Shown piece by piece: positions 8,758 to 18,643 of a DNA stretch of 64,000 bases. The position numbers and the translations under genes are program-made. Numbering within the stretch: position 1 is the stretch's first letter; the number at the start of each line of letters is the position of its first letter. The stretch comes from TTA-H9 sp002071415 (GTDB lineage: Bacteria > Bacteroidota > Bacteroidia > Bacteroidales > TTA-H9): NCBI GenBank assembly GCA_035411425.1, contig DAONSX010000005.1:11734-75733 (forward strand), read 5' to 3'. The notes under the pieces are model-generated. The model made no database searches and was not told where the DNA came from. It saw only the letters and a program-made list of their open reading frames with translations.

Positions 8758-9459
8758 ATGGAAAATAAGATTCCTGAATCCATTATTCTGGCTATAGGGC
8801 TGCTTTTGTTGGGCTCGATGATCAAAGGAGGTATAAAGGTTTTTTCGGAGCGCGACCGTATGGTAAGCGTAAAAGGCCTTTCTGAGATGGAAGTGCAAGC
8901 TAACCGTGTAATCTGGCCCCTTCTTTTTAAGGAAGTAGGCAATGATTTATTGGTTTTGTACGATAATTTAAAAGACAAAAATGAAGCTATTGTTTCTTTT
9001 TTGAAGAAAAATGGCATAAAAGACGAAGAGATAAGTATTTCTGCTCCTCAAGTCATCGATATGGAAGCCGATCGCTACCGAGCGGTCCCTTCTCCATACC
9101 GTTATAATATTACTTCGGTGATAACAGTCATGTCGGATAATGTAAATCTGGTGCGCCGATTGATGAGTGAACAGGGAGAATTGCTCCAGAAAGGAATTGC
9201 CGTGGGAGGAGACGAATATCAATACAATGTGCAGTTTCTGTTTACCGGTCTGAACGATATCAAACCTCGGATGATAGAAGAAGCAACAAAGAACGCGCGT
9301 GCGGCAGCTGAAAAGTTTGCCAGAGATTCCAACAGCAAACTCGGGAAAATTAAGAGTGCCAATCAAGGTCAATTCACTATTAGCGACCGCGATGCCAATA
9401 CCCCTTATATTAAGAATATTCGTGTGGTAAGCACCATCGATTATTACTTGAAAGATTAA
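8758..9459 (+). CDS. SIMPL domain (DUF541) membrane-anchored protein
   Basis: The 233 residues comprise an N-terminal hydrophobic helix (about 6-23), then a SIMPL/DUF541 domain. VSVKGLSEMEVQANRVIWPL is the usual strand opening, followed by repeated beta-alpha units and the C-terminal FTISDRDANTPYIKNIRVVS stretch. The family (E. coli YggE, mammalian SIMPL) is periplasmic or cell-surface and linked to oxidative stress, but its biochemical role is not settled. The single uncleaved-looking anchor suggests inner-membrane tethering with the domain in the periplasm. A small lipoprotein follows on the same strand. Confidence 0.85.
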   Translation: MENKIPESIILAIGLLLLGSMIKGGIKVFSERDRMVSVKGLSEMEVQANRVIWPLLFKEVGNDLLVLYDNLKDKNEAIVSFLKKNGIKDEEISISAPQVIDMEADRYRAVPSPYRYNITSVITVMSDNVNLVRRLMSEQGELLQKGIAVGGDEYQYNVQFLFTGLNDIKPRMIEEATKNARAAAEKFARDSNSKLGKIKSANQGQFTISDRDANTPYIKNIRVVSTIDYYLKD

Positions 9460-9539
9460 ACTTTTTTGATATTGAGGTCGATAGAGAGAGGGGTGTGGTG
9501 TAAAAATAAACAATTCAATGCCTTATAAAATATTTCATT

Positions 9540-9884
9540 ATGAATAAAATATTTTGCTGGTTTTTTATTTTTCTCTTGATGGCGGGTTGTTATCGCTCCA
9601 ACAATCCTCAGAAAGTGGCCGAGATTTTTCTCCACGATATAAGTACGGGTAATTTTCGTCATGCTCGTAAATATGTTACCCCAAATACCCTCAGCTACCT
9701 GATTAATGCCGAATCAATACTACCACTGCATGATTCTATCAAATCTCATCCTGTTTTCTATAAAATCGAAAAAATTGAAATGAATGGAGATACCGCAAGA
9801 TGTGACATAATCTGGGATGAAACCAAAGAAAATTTACTCATTATTCGACAACAAGGCCGATGGTTGGTGGATTTAAATATCTAA
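9540..9884 (+). CDS. Small DUF4878-like lipoprotein
   Basis: This is a 114-residue protein with a lipoprotein signal (hydrophobic residues 4-15, LMAGC with Cys17). NPQKVAEIFLHDISTGNF and a C-terminal GRWLVDLNI are typical of DUF4878/NTF2-like domains in Bacteroidota lipoproteins. These proteins have a cone-shaped pocket and no known activity. It lies 80 bases after the SIMPL gene and may be cotranscribed. Confidence 0.75.
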   Translation: MNKIFCWFFIFLLMAGCYRSNNPQKVAEIFLHDISTGNFRHARKYVTPNTLSYLINAESILPLHDSIKSHPVFYKIEKIEMNGDTARCDIIWDETKENLLIIRQQGRWLVDLNI

Positions 9885-10223
9885 TAACTGCCATGCAATC
9901 GAGAAGAGATTTTCTTGGCAATTCGAGAGAATGAATAGAATTTTGATGGTTTCGAGGAGAGCCTATTTCTCCTGTTATTCCAAATTATGGAGTAGGAAAT
10001 ATTTTTTTACGGTTTAAAGAAGTAGATAAGAGAGGCTTATTCGGAAATTTCTGACCGATGATTCGGAATTCTGTGTTTCGATATTTCGACAATGTTCATT
10101 CGTTCGAATAAAGATGTTTGTATTTTTGTAAATTCATGGAAGCTCGAGATTATTTAATCAGGTTTTATTGAATGATTTTCATGATGAGTTATTGCTAATT
10201 ATTGACCCCATAAACACAGATCG
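9885..10223 (+). promoter_or_regulatory. Intergenic region with -7 element before the MscS gene
   Basis: This 339-bp AT-rich stretch holds no convincing gene. The only recognisable signal is TATTTTTG at 10121-10128 (perfect TAnnTTTG), giving a leader of about 90 bases for the channel gene. Confidence 0.4.
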
Positions 10224-11495
10224 ATGGATAAATATTTAAGAGAATTGGGTTTGCAATTTGAAAATTGGCTGATTTCGATAGGTTTTTCTGATTTTTGGGC
10301 CGAAAAGATTGCTGATTATATTTGGCTTTTTTCGTCTTTGGTTCTTTCTGTTCTTATTTACTATCTGGTACGCAACATCGTTTACAGGATAGTCAAACGC
10401 ATAGCCAGACGATCGAAAAGCCTGTTCGACGATTTTCTTTTGCAGCGTAAATTTTTCCAGAGGCTTTGCTATTTAGTACCGGCCTTTATTTTCAAGGGAT
10501 TTCTTCCTATCGTCATAAGTGAAATGACGGGTCTTATTGCCTTTCTTGATACTCTTGTATCTCTTTACATTGTTTTTGTCTTTCTTATCACTATAGATGC
10601 TTTTTTAAATGCTGTCCACGATTTATATTTAACTACACCGATATCGAAAAACAAACCCATCAAGGGGTTTATCCAGATTCTGAAAATCATCATTTATTTT
10701 ATAGGTGCAGTGGTGGTTATCGCCATTCTGCTCAAGCGAAATCCTCTGGCAATTCTTGGCGGGCTGGGTGCCATTTCGGCTATTTTGTTATTGATTTTTA
10801 GGGATAGCATACTTGGTTTCGTTGCTGGAATTCAGCTATCGGCCAACAATATGGTCATGATTGGCGATTGGATAACCATGCAAAAGTATGATGTGGATGG
10901 AACTGTTTTGGAAATTACGCTAACGACAGTAAAAGTAGAGAATTTTGACAAGACGATTTCGTTTGTACCTGCATATACATTGGTTTCTGACTCATTCCGC
11001 AACTGGAGAGGCATGGAAGAAGCCGGGGGAAGGCGTATTGCTCGTTCTCTTCAAATTGATATGGGAAGTGTAAAATTTTGTACTCCCGAAATGTTAGAAC
11101 AATTTGCGCAAATCAAACTAATAAGGGATTATGTGTTGAAGAAGGAAGAAGAACTTAGACTATTTAACCAGCAATTTGGTGTTGATGGTTCTGTGGTAGT
11201 TAATGGCCGCCGGCAGACCAATCTTGGAATTTTCAGAGCTTACATCCGTGAATATCTGAAAAGCAATCCCGATGTACATCAGGGAATGACAGTTATGGTA
11301 AGACATCTGGCTCCTACTGAAAAAGGGATCCCCTTGCAGGTTTATTGTTTTGCCAAAACTACCCGTTGGGAAACTTATGAAAAGATTCAGGCCGATATTT
11401 TCGATCATTTGATTGCCGTTTTACCCTATTTCGAATTGAAGGTATTCCAGAATCCAACCGGAAGCGATTTTAGGGCTTTGGTGGGCCAATCGTAA
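10224..11495 (+). CDS. Mechanosensitive channel, MscS family (YbdG-like)
   Basis: The 423-residue protein has several membrane helices (about 30-50, 75-95, 105-130, 150-170, 175-205). The conserved pore-lining TM3/beta junction NPLAILGGLGAISAILLLIF is followed by FRDSILGFVAGIQLSANNMV and IGDWITM, the start of the MscS beta domain. The C-terminal region, with FRNWRGMEEAGGRRI and a long soluble domain, is typical of the YbdG/MscM branch. It would open on membrane tension to release solutes under hypo-osmotic shock. Confidence 0.9.
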   Translation: MDKYLRELGLQFENWLISIGFSDFWAEKIADYIWLFSSLVLSVLIYYLVRNIVYRIVKRIARRSKSLFDDFLLQRKFFQRLCYLVPAFIFKGFLPIVISEMTGLIAFLDTLVSLYIVFVFLITIDAFLNAVHDLYLTTPISKNKPIKGFIQILKIIIYFIGAVVVIAILLKRNPLAILGGLGAISAILLLIFRDSILGFVAGIQLSANNMVMIGDWITMQKYDVDGTVLEITLTTVKVENFDKTISFVPAYTLVSDSFRNWRGMEEAGGRRIARSLQIDMGSVKFCTPEMLEQFAQIKLIRDYVLKKEEELRLFNQQFGVDGSVVVNGRRQTNLGIFRAYIREYLKSNPDVHQGMTVMVRHLAPTEKGIPLQVYCFAKTTRWETYEKIQADIFDHLIAVLPYFELKVFQNPTGSDFRALVGQS

Positions 11496-11812
11496 GGATG
11501 TCCATTTTTATGGTTTATTTGCTGGCTAAATTTCATTGATTTTTTTGAACGGAATTTGCGTTTTGTTTTTCTATTGGCCTTATTATTTAGGAATGATGGA
11601 TGAGAAAGAAAATAAAATATTTATATTGCTCACTTGTATCGTTACAATAAACTATAAATGAATTTTTTGAATGAGTATTTTTCATTTAGAATTATTTTAA
11701 ATTAGTAGAAAGTCGAGGCGAAGTTCTTGCAAACGTTTTCGGTATCTCAATTATAATATGTAATTTCGTCAATTCAAATGGCGATTATTATTTTAAACTA
11801 AAAATTAATTAT
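11496..11812. other. Gene-free intergenic region before korD
   Basis: 317 bp, very AT-rich. I see no ORF of note, no hairpin with a T run and no exact TAnnTTTG element. It presumably carries the kor operon promoter. Confidence 0.4.
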
Positions 11813-12034
11813 ATGGCAAAAGTACAAGGAGATGTAGTCATTGATATTGAACAATGTAAAGGCTGTGAACTTTGTAATGTTGCCTGCCCTTTAAATGTGC
11901 TGGCAATATCGGCCGAGGTGAATAGCAAAGGCTATCATTATGCAATCAAGGTAAACGGGAATTGCAATGGTTGTTCAAATTGTGCAGTTGTGTGTCCTGA
12001 TGGTGTAATCACCGTTTATAGAGCTAAGGTTTAA
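11813..12034 (+). CDS. korD: 2-oxoacid:ferredoxin oxidoreductase, delta (ferredoxin) subunit
   Basis: This is a 73-residue dicluster ferredoxin. CKGCELCNVACP and CNGCSNCAVVCP supply two 4Fe-4S clusters. As first gene of a four-gene operon (delta, alpha, beta, gamma), it passes electrons from the catalytic subunits to external ferredoxin. Spacing to the next gene is 20 bases. The alternative name is VorD, since kor and vor enzymes are not separable by eye. Confidence 0.93.
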   Translation: MAKVQGDVVIDIEQCKGCELCNVACPLNVLAISAEVNSKGYHYAIKVNGNCNGCSNCAVVCPDGVITVYRAKV

Positions 12035-12054
12035 CAACTTTTAAAAGAAAAGGC

Positions 12055-13137
12055 ATGAAAGAATTAAGGTTAATGAAAGGCAACGAAGCATTTGCTGAGG
12101 CTGCCATCAGAGCGGGAGCGGATGCCTATTTTGGTTATCCAATTACACCGCAGAGCGAAGTTATGGAGTATTTAATGGCGGAAAAACCTTATGAGCGCAC
12201 GGGTATGATTGTTCTTCAATCGGAAAGTGAGCTTGGGGCGATTAACATGGTTTATGGAGCTGCTGCCTGCGGCAAGCGTGCTTTAACCTCTTCCTCGAGC
12301 CCTGGTATCAGTCTTATGCAGGAAGGTATATCCTATATTGCGGGGTCTGAATTGCCTTGCCTCATCATGAATGTAGTAAGAGGTGGTCCTGGCTTGGGAA
12401 CCATACAGCCCTCGCAAAGTGATTATTTTCAAGCTACCAAAGGAGGCGGACATGGCGATTACAGGCTTATAGTCCTTGCTCCTTCATCGGTTCAGGAAAT
12501 GTTCGATTTTGTTAGCTTAGGTTTTGAACTGGCTTTCAAATACCGAAATCCTGTGATGATGCTCTCAGACGGAGTTATTGGGCAGATGATGGAAAAAGTG
12601 GAGCTGAGCGAACAGCAGGGAAGGCTCACCAACCAGCAGATCGACGAACTTTATCCATGGGCTACCACCGGGAAGAAACCCGGCAAGGAACGCCGCATCA
12701 TCACTTCTCTCGAATTAGACCCTGGCAGGCAGGAAAAACACAATCTAAAGCTGCAAGAAAAATACCGCAAAATTGAAACAACAGAGGTCAGGTATGAAAC
12801 GCTGCATTGCGATGACGCCGAATATCTACTGGTTGCCTTTGGTTCGTCGGCTCGTATTTGCCAGAAAGCTATGGATTTGGGCCGTTCGAAAGGAATCAAA
12901 ATTGGACTTATGCGACCCATTACTCTTTATCCTTTCCCCTATTCAATAATAGAACAACTTTCGAAACAGGTGAAAGGAATTCTGGTTGTCGAGCTCAATG
13001 CCGGCCAGATGATCGAAGATGTTCGTCTGGGATCGCACGACAGAATAAAGGTTGAACATTATGGCCGTTTTGGCGGAATGATTCCCTCTCCGGTCGATGT
13101 ATTATATGCAATGGAAAAACAAATTATTGGAGGTTAA
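12055..13137 (+). CDS. korA: 2-oxoacid:ferredoxin oxidoreductase, alpha subunit (KorA/VorB type)
   Basis: This is the 360-residue pyrimidine-binding subunit. LMKGNEAFAEAAIRAGADAY and GYPITPQSEVMEYL are the standard opening, SSSPGISLMQEGISYI is the TPP/CoA region, and ELNAGQMIEDVR belongs to the C-terminal domain. The complex oxidatively decarboxylates 2-oxoglutarate or branched 2-oxoacids to the acyl-CoA, reducing ferredoxin; in reverse it fixes CO2. In this phylum it is often labelled VorB. The stop is 4 bases before the beta subunit start. Confidence 0.93.
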   Translation: MKELRLMKGNEAFAEAAIRAGADAYFGYPITPQSEVMEYLMAEKPYERTGMIVLQSESELGAINMVYGAAACGKRALTSSSSPGISLMQEGISYIAGSELPCLIMNVVRGGPGLGTIQPSQSDYFQATKGGGHGDYRLIVLAPSSVQEMFDFVSLGFELAFKYRNPVMMLSDGVIGQMMEKVELSEQQGRLTNQQIDELYPWATTGKKPGKERRIITSLELDPGRQEKHNLKLQEKYRKIETTEVRYETLHCDDAEYLLVAFGSSARICQKAMDLGRSKGIKIGLMRPITLYPFPYSIIEQLSKQVKGILVVELNAGQMIEDVRLGSHDRIKVEHYGRFGGMIPSPVDVLYAMEKQIIGG

Positions 13138-13141
13138 AAAA

Positions 13142-13939
13142 ATGACACAAAATTTTGATATACCCGAAATTCGTACCCCGGAAAATTTAGTTTATAAAAA
13201 AACCAGTGTGCTTACGGATAATGTCCTTCATTACTGTCCGGGATGTGGTCATGGAACTACGCACAGATTGATAGCCGAAGTGATCGAAGAAATGGGAATA
13301 CAAAGCGAAGTCATCGGCGTGGCACCTGTGGGGTGTTCCGTAATGGCTTACAATTATTTCGATATCGATATGCAGGAAGCAGCGCATGGTAGGGCGCCAG
13401 CACTTGCCACAGCCATCAAACGTGTATTTCCCGAAAAATTTGTATTTACTTATCAGGGCGATGGCGATCTTGCGGCTATTGGTACTGGTGAAACCATTCA
13501 TGCATGCAACCGTGGCGAAAATATTACCATCATTTTTATCAATAATGCCATTTATGGTATGACGGGCGGGCAGATGGCTCCTACTACACTTCCCGATATG
13601 CCAACCAGTACTTGTCCTTATGGCCGCGATGTAAAAATAATGGGAAATCCGCTAAAAATTACCGAATTATTAGCCATGCTTCCTGGAACGTACTATGTTA
13701 CTCGCCAGGCTGTGCATTCTCCAGCTCTGGTCAGAAGAGCCAAAAAGGCCATCCGAATGGCTTTCGAAAATCAGAAGCTCGATCGGGGAGTTAGCTTCAT
13801 CGAAATTGTATCCAATTGCAATTCGGGCTGGAAATTAACCCCTGTGCAGGCCATCAAATGGCTCGAGGAAAATATGTTGCCGTTTTATCCACTTGGCGAT
13901 TTAAAAGTAAACGGCGAATTGGTTAAAAAATCAGAATAA
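13142..13939 (+). CDS. korB: 2-oxoacid:ferredoxin oxidoreductase, beta subunit
   Basis: This is the 265-residue TPP-binding subunit. CPGCGHGTTHRLI carries cluster and TPP-domain cysteines. GDGDLAAIGTGETIHA with FINNAIYGMTGGQMAPTT is the TPP/Mg motif. The start is placed at ATG 13142 (MTQNFDIPEI), which has GGAGG 12-13 bases upstream. An in-frame ATG at 13097 would overlap korA by 41 bases and adds nothing conserved. Confidence 0.94.
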   Translation: MTQNFDIPEIRTPENLVYKKTSVLTDNVLHYCPGCGHGTTHRLIAEVIEEMGIQSEVIGVAPVGCSVMAYNYFDIDMQEAAHGRAPALATAIKRVFPEKFVFTYQGDGDLAAIGTGETIHACNRGENITIIFINNAIYGMTGGQMAPTTLPDMPTSTCPYGRDVKIMGNPLKITELLAMLPGTYYVTRQAVHSPALVRRAKKAIRMAFENQKLDRGVSFIEIVSNCNSGWKLTPVQAIKWLEENMLPFYPLGDLKVNGELVKKSE

Positions 13940-13962
13940 TAATCTAATACCTTTAATTACTT

Positions 13963-14514
13963 ATGACTGAAGAAATTATCATAGCCGGATTTGGGGGGCA
14001 GGGAGTCCTTTCGATGGGCAAGATTCTGGCTTATTCGGGACTTATGCAAGGCCAGGAAGTTAGCTGGATGCCTTCTTATGGCCCTGAAATGCGGGGTGGA
14101 ACAGCTAATGTTACGGTTATTCTGAGCGATGAGAGAATTAGCAGTCCTGTAATTAGTCAATTCGATACTGCCATCATTCTGAATCAACAATCGCTCGATA
14201 AATTCGAAAACAGTGTTAAACCCGGCGGCCTTTTGCTCTACGACCCTAATGGCATTTCTCGCCACCCTCAACGAAAAGATATCAATATCTACAAAGTCGA
14301 AGCAACTACGGAGGCAGCAAAAATGGGTGCCACAAAAGTTTTTAACATGATCGTGCTGGGAGCCTATCTGAAGCTTAAACCCATCGTCAAGCTCGAAAAT
14401 ATAGAAAAAGGCCTTACTGAATCTCTCCCAGCCCGTCATCATAAACTGATTCCCCTTAACCTTGAAGCAATTAAAAAAGGCATGGAAATTGTCGAAATCG
14501 TTCATGTTGTTTAA
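13963..14514 (+). CDS. korC: 2-oxoacid:ferredoxin oxidoreductase, gamma subunit
   Basis: The 183-residue gamma subunit has the usual glycine-rich start IIAGFGGQGVLSMGKILAYS and SYGPEMRGGTANVTV. It is last in the korDABC operon, 23 bases after korB, and is followed by a strong hairpin terminator. Together the four genes give a complete oxidoreductase. sucD elsewhere in the window suggests it feeds a partial TCA route through succinyl-CoA. Confidence 0.94.
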   Translation: MTEEIIIAGFGGQGVLSMGKILAYSGLMQGQEVSWMPSYGPEMRGGTANVTVILSDERISSPVISQFDTAIILNQQSLDKFENSVKPGGLLLYDPNGISRHPQRKDINIYKVEATTEAAKMGATKVFNMIVLGAYLKLKPIVKLENIEKGLTESLPARHHKLIPLNLEAIKKGMEIVEIVHVV

Positions 14515-14540
14515 AGTTCGAATCAAAAGTCGAATCATCA

Positions 14541-14577
14541 AAACCCTGTTAATTACTTAACAGGGCTTTTTTTTATA
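14541..14577 (+). terminator. Terminator of the kor operon
   Basis: CCCTGTTAA (14544-14552) and TTAACAGGG (14557-14565) form a perfect 9-bp stem with a 4-base loop, followed by C and a run of nine T. A-rich sequence in front may let it also serve the convergent CCA gene. Confidence 0.9.
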
Positions 14578-14590
14578 TCCTTTGTCAAAT

Positions 14591-16069
14591 TTAATTGGAG
14601 GTATCTTCCAATTTTTGTTGAGTTATGTATCTTTTTCTTATTTCTTCTATATTGCCCGAAGTAACCAGACCTAAATTATTGCCTTCTTTCACCATATAAT
14701 CGAAGGCTTCTTCATAATCGTTATGAATCGTTCCTTCGAGGATAGCTTCCTTGATGGCGTTTTTTATAACACCCACAGGATGGGAGGGAGGTATTCCGAA
14801 GGCTTCCATAATGATATCACCAGTGATAGGAGGTTGAAAATTTCTTATTCGGTCTCTTTCTTCCACTTCATTTATTCTTTTGCGTACCTGTCGAAAATTT
14901 TCGAGATATTTTTTTACTTTTTCCGGATTTTTAGAAGTAACATCGGCTTCGCAAAGTGTCATCAGATCGTCGATCAGGTCTCCGGCTTCGAAAATCAGGC
15001 GGCGTATGGCCGAATCGGTTACTCCCTTGTCAACGAGAGCGATGGGGCGCAGATGAAGCATCACCAGTTTCGAAACATATTCCATTTTTTCGTTCATAGG
15101 GAGTTTGAATTTTCTGAAGAGCTGAACCACCATTTTGGCTCCTTTGGTTTCGTGTCCATGAAAGGTCCAGCCGGTTTCTTCGTCGAAACGTCGAGTAGCG
15201 GGTTTACCGATGTCGTGAAGCAAAGCAGCCCATCGCAGCCACAGGTTATCTGATTTTTGGGAAAGTTTATCGAGGACTTCCAATGTATGTTTGAAGTTAT
15301 CTTTATGCCCCTTTCCGTCGATGTATTCTATGCCTTCGAGGGCTACGAATTCGGGGAAAAATTGACCAAGCAATCCTGACCTGTGTAACAGATTCAAACC
15401 ATTGGAAGGCTTCTCGCACATTAGTATTTTATTGAATTCATCTATAGTGCGTTCGATGGAAACTATCTGGATTCGAGGAGCATTTTCTTTGATGGAAGCG
15501 AAGACTTTGAAGTGAATGGTAAAATTCAGATGTGTAGCAAATCGAATGGCACGCATCATCCTGAGTGGATCATCCGAAAAAGTAGCCAAAGGATCGAGGG
15601 GTGTGCATATAATTTTATTTTTCAAGTCGTTTTCTCCATGAAAGGGATCGATCAAAGTTCCAAAGTCATTGACATTCAGACTTATTGCCATAGCATTGAT
15701 GGTAAAATCACGACGTTTTAAATCGTCCTCCAGTGTACCGGGCTCTACGTCGGGTTTACGTGAATCTTTATGATAGGATTCTTTTCTGGCTCCTACAAAT
15801 TCTAATTTCCAGTTATCGTTATATTTTAAACTTGCGGTTCCAAAAGTTTTATAAACCGAGACTTTTGGAGATGGCTGCATGGCATCTGCCACTGAACGAG
15901 CAAACTCGATTCCATTGCCTACCACAAGAATATCTATGTCCTTCGACTCATATCCCAGTATTAAGTCGCGAACAAATCCCCCCACAATATAAACCTCGAT
16001 ATTCTGATTACTCGCAACTTTTTGTATGAGCTGAAAAATGGGTTGTTCGATTATTTTGCGATAATCCAT
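14591..16069 (-). CDS. cca: CCA-adding tRNA nucleotidyltransferase with HD domain
   Basis: The 492-residue class-II nucleotidyltransferase has GGFVRDLILGYESKDIDILV (about residues 31-50) with the catalytic Asp pair, RRDFTINAMA, and the RNA-binding middle. It ends in an HD phosphohydrolase domain (LLHDIGKPATRR, then HGHE). It adds or repairs the 3' CCA of tRNAs; neither tRNA in this window encodes CCA, so the enzyme is needed for maturation. A poly(A) polymerase cannot be excluded by eye but is less likely in this phylum. Confidence 0.92.
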   Translation of the reverse strand: MDYRKIIEQPIFQLIQKVASNQNIEVYIVGGFVRDLILGYESKDIDILVVGNGIEFARSVADAMQPSPKVSVYKTFGTASLKYNDNWKLEFVGARKESYHKDSRKPDVEPGTLEDDLKRRDFTINAMAISLNVNDFGTLIDPFHGENDLKNKIICTPLDPLATFSDDPLRMMRAIRFATHLNFTIHFKVFASIKENAPRIQIVSIERTIDEFNKILMCEKPSNGLNLLHRSGLLGQFFPEFVALEGIEYIDGKGHKDNFKHTLEVLDKLSQKSDNLWLRWAALLHDIGKPATRRFDEETGWTFHGHETKGAKMVVQLFRKFKLPMNEKMEYVSKLVMLHLRPIALVDKGVTDSAIRRLIFEAGDLIDDLMTLCEADVTSKNPEKVKKYLENFRQVRKRINEVEERDRIRNFQPPITGDIIMEAFGIPPSHPVGVIKNAIKEAILEGTIHNDYEEAFDYMVKEGNNLGLVTSGNIEEIRKRYITQQKLEDTSN

Positions 16070-16126
16070 AATTATTTATAAAGGGTGCAAATTTACCCTT
16101 TTCGGCCCAAGAAAGAACAGTAGCTG

Positions 16127-18643
16127 TTAGAATTCATCCAGTTCTTCTATCATATCTTGCAATTTTTGCTGGCGGCGTTTGTAATCGTTGAACTTGTACG
16201 AAAGACCCACGAACAAGGTTCGACTATCGCGTGTACGTTCACTTTTGGAGGTAAAGTTGCTGCCGTAAGTAGTCATATTGAATTTCATGGTTTTGAATAT
16301 GTCGCTCAATCGGAGCGAAATGCTTGCATTTCCATCTAAGAAGTTCTTTTTTATTCCTAAATCAGCCCAGTAGTTTTCTTCCATTTTTCCTTGAGTGCCA
16401 CCACCGCCGTGCCTGCCAATGGAAGGATTGAAAACCATAGGAGAATTATAATTGAAGTTGATTTGAATATCGGCCAGTCGCGGAACACTCATCAACGAAT
16501 TAAGCCTGAATGTCCATGAATTACTCGAAGCTGTTTGCTGGGTTATATCCGGGCCATCTACTTCGGCATGATAATAACTGAAGTTGGTATTCAATCTCCA
16601 CCATTTTGCAAATTGCTGGGCAAGAATGACTTCAAGTCCAGCTGCAGAGGATTTATCCTGGTTTTTAAAGGTAGTAAAAGAGACTCCATTGTTGTCGACC
16701 GACATGATACGTGAAATGACTCCGCTGGTATTGGTGTAGAAAACCGAAGGAGTGAGTGTGGTTTTCCCGAACTGTAAGGTATATCCAAGTTCCAGACTGT
16801 TGCTGTATTCTGGTTTCAGTGCAGGATTACCCGCTGAAAGGTTCAAGGGGTCGGAATAGTCGATAAAGGGATTGAGGAAACGGCTCCATGGTCTGTTTAC
16901 ACGACGTGAGTAGCTGAGTTGAATTTGATTCTTGTTATTAAAATTATAACGGACATGCAAGGTAGGGAAGAGGCTGAAATAATCATTCTTGAATATCGAG
17001 TCTTGAGTTACCTGATCGCTTGTAGTCTGAGCGGCTTCGGCTCTAAGTCCTCCCTGGATGAAAAGTTTATCGGTAATATCGCGGGTATAGATAAGATAGG
17101 CTGCGTGAATAGATTCGGAATATTTGAAACGATTACTTCGGTTAAAATCGCTTGTCCACCCATCAGCCGAATCATAATTATAAAAACCATAATCGGAATC
17201 TTCGTTCGAATAACGGTATTTGTATCCTGTTTCCAAGCGCCCAGCCCATAAACTGGTTACATAATCAGTTTGTGCCGTAAGCATATTCCGGCTCTTATCC
17301 GAAATGGTTTTTTGCTGAATCAATTCGCCTAGCAATCCGTTTGGAAGCTGAGTATATTTTTGTGTGATTAGATTATCGGAATTTCCGTCGGAATAGGAAT
17401 AATATACATCGGCTGTGAGTTCCTTTGTCTTGTCGTCGAATGTTCGCTTGTAATTGAGGATTCCCTGGTAGCCTGAATTGTCGTTGGAATTGATGGAGGT
17501 GCGGTTAAAGAGGCTTAGGGTATCAAATTTAAAGTTGGTGCTTAAGTTATCCATATTTTCCCTTCCATCGTTTCCTCTTATATTATACATACCACTTAGT
17601 GATAAAGTATTGTAGTTATCGATAAAATAATCAGCCCCCAAAGTAAAATTGTGGAAATTTCCTTTGCGTCGTGAATCTCCATTCTGGTCTAAATAGGAAA
17701 GTGTGTCGTTGATAATGGTTTCTCGATGTGAAAAACTGGTTCCTTCGTCGGAAAATTGCCTGAAATTATAACTAGTAAAGAAGTTGAATTTCTTCTCACG
17801 GTAGTTGAGATTAATGGAGGCATTGTATTTATCCTTTGTTCCTGCATTTACGCTTACCATACCGTTAATTCCCTCAGCGCGGTTCTTTTTCAGAATGATA
17901 TTGATGATGCCAGTAGTTCCATCGGGGTCATAACGAGCCGAAGGGTTGGTAACAACTTCGACCCGTTCGACCATACTTGAGGGTAATTGGTCGAGGCTGA
18001 CCAAGTTGCTCGGTCTGCCGTCGATTAAGATATTGACGTTACTCGACCCCCTCAGGCTTACATTTCCGTCGAGATCGACCTGCACCGCAGGAATAGTCTG
18101 CATGATATCTATGGCTGTTCCTCCCATACTTACAATGTTCTGATCGACATTGTAAACCTTTTTATCGAGGTTGTATTCTACGGGTGCTCTTTTTTCTGTG
18201 ATCTCAACCCCTTGAAGCTTATTTTCGACCAGCTTGATTCTTATAGTTCCTAAATTGACTTCGGGTTGCTTTGGAGTAATAAATACAGAATCAATGCTAC
18301 GAGTAGCATATCCTATGAATGAAAGTTTGACGAAGAAACGGCCGAATGGGAGTTTTTCGATGATAAAATCGCCCTTTTCGTTAGTAATGGTTCCATTGAT
18401 AAGCGCTGAATCGCGTTTGCGAAATATGGCAATGTTAGCATATTCGAGTGGCATCTTCGAGCTTTGATCTATGATACGTCCTTTAATGACCCCTGTCTTC
18501 TGACTGGGAAGATTCCCTTTCGTATTACTTGGATTACTTTGCCCTCCTTGCCCTGTGTTTTGTGCAAAAGAATTTTCGATCGTAAAAATAAAAATGAATG
18601 AAAAGCTGATTAATAATACTTTGTTGAATGACATAAATTTCAA
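16127..18643 (-). CDS. TonB-dependent-receptor-like outer-membrane protein
   Basis: The 838-residue protein has a signal peptide (residues 1-27, ending FAQ). A carboxypeptidase-regulatory-like beta-sandwich follows (about 50-135, GVIKGRIIDQSSKMPLEYAN), then a plug domain (about 150-240, with VSLRGSSNVNILIDGRPS) and a long beta-barrel of the OMP_b-brl_3 type ending in an aromatic-rich strand. No SusD-like partner is adjacent, so it is probably not a polysaccharide-utilisation transporter. Substrate is unknown. It is monocistronic, with a long gene-poor region upstream. Confidence 0.88.
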   Translation of the reverse strand: MKFMSFNKVLLISFSFIFIFTIENSFAQNTGQGGQSNPSNTKGNLPSQKTGVIKGRIIDQSSKMPLEYANIAIFRKRDSALINGTITNEKGDFIIEKLPFGRFFVKLSFIGYATRSIDSVFITPKQPEVNLGTIRIKLVENKLQGVEITEKRAPVEYNLDKKVYNVDQNIVSMGGTAIDIMQTIPAVQVDLDGNVSLRGSSNVNILIDGRPSNLVSLDQLPSSMVERVEVVTNPSARYDPDGTTGIINIILKKNRAEGINGMVSVNAGTKDKYNASINLNYREKKFNFFTSYNFRQFSDEGTSFSHRETIINDTLSYLDQNGDSRRKGNFHNFTLGADYFIDNYNTLSLSGMYNIRGNDGRENMDNLSTNFKFDTLSLFNRTSINSNDNSGYQGILNYKRTFDDKTKELTADVYYSYSDGNSDNLITQKYTQLPNGLLGELIQQKTISDKSRNMLTAQTDYVTSLWAGRLETGYKYRYSNEDSDYGFYNYDSADGWTSDFNRSNRFKYSESIHAAYLIYTRDITDKLFIQGGLRAEAAQTTSDQVTQDSIFKNDYFSLFPTLHVRYNFNNKNQIQLSYSRRVNRPWSRFLNPFIDYSDPLNLSAGNPALKPEYSNSLELGYTLQFGKTTLTPSVFYTNTSGVISRIMSVDNNGVSFTTFKNQDKSSAAGLEVILAQQFAKWWRLNTNFSYYHAEVDGPDITQQTASSNSWTFRLNSLMSVPRLADIQINFNYNSPMVFNPSIGRHGGGGTQGKMEENYWADLGIKKNFLDGNASISLRLSDIFKTMKFNMTTYGSNFTSKSERTRDSRTLFVGLSYKFNDYKRRQQKLQDMIEELDEF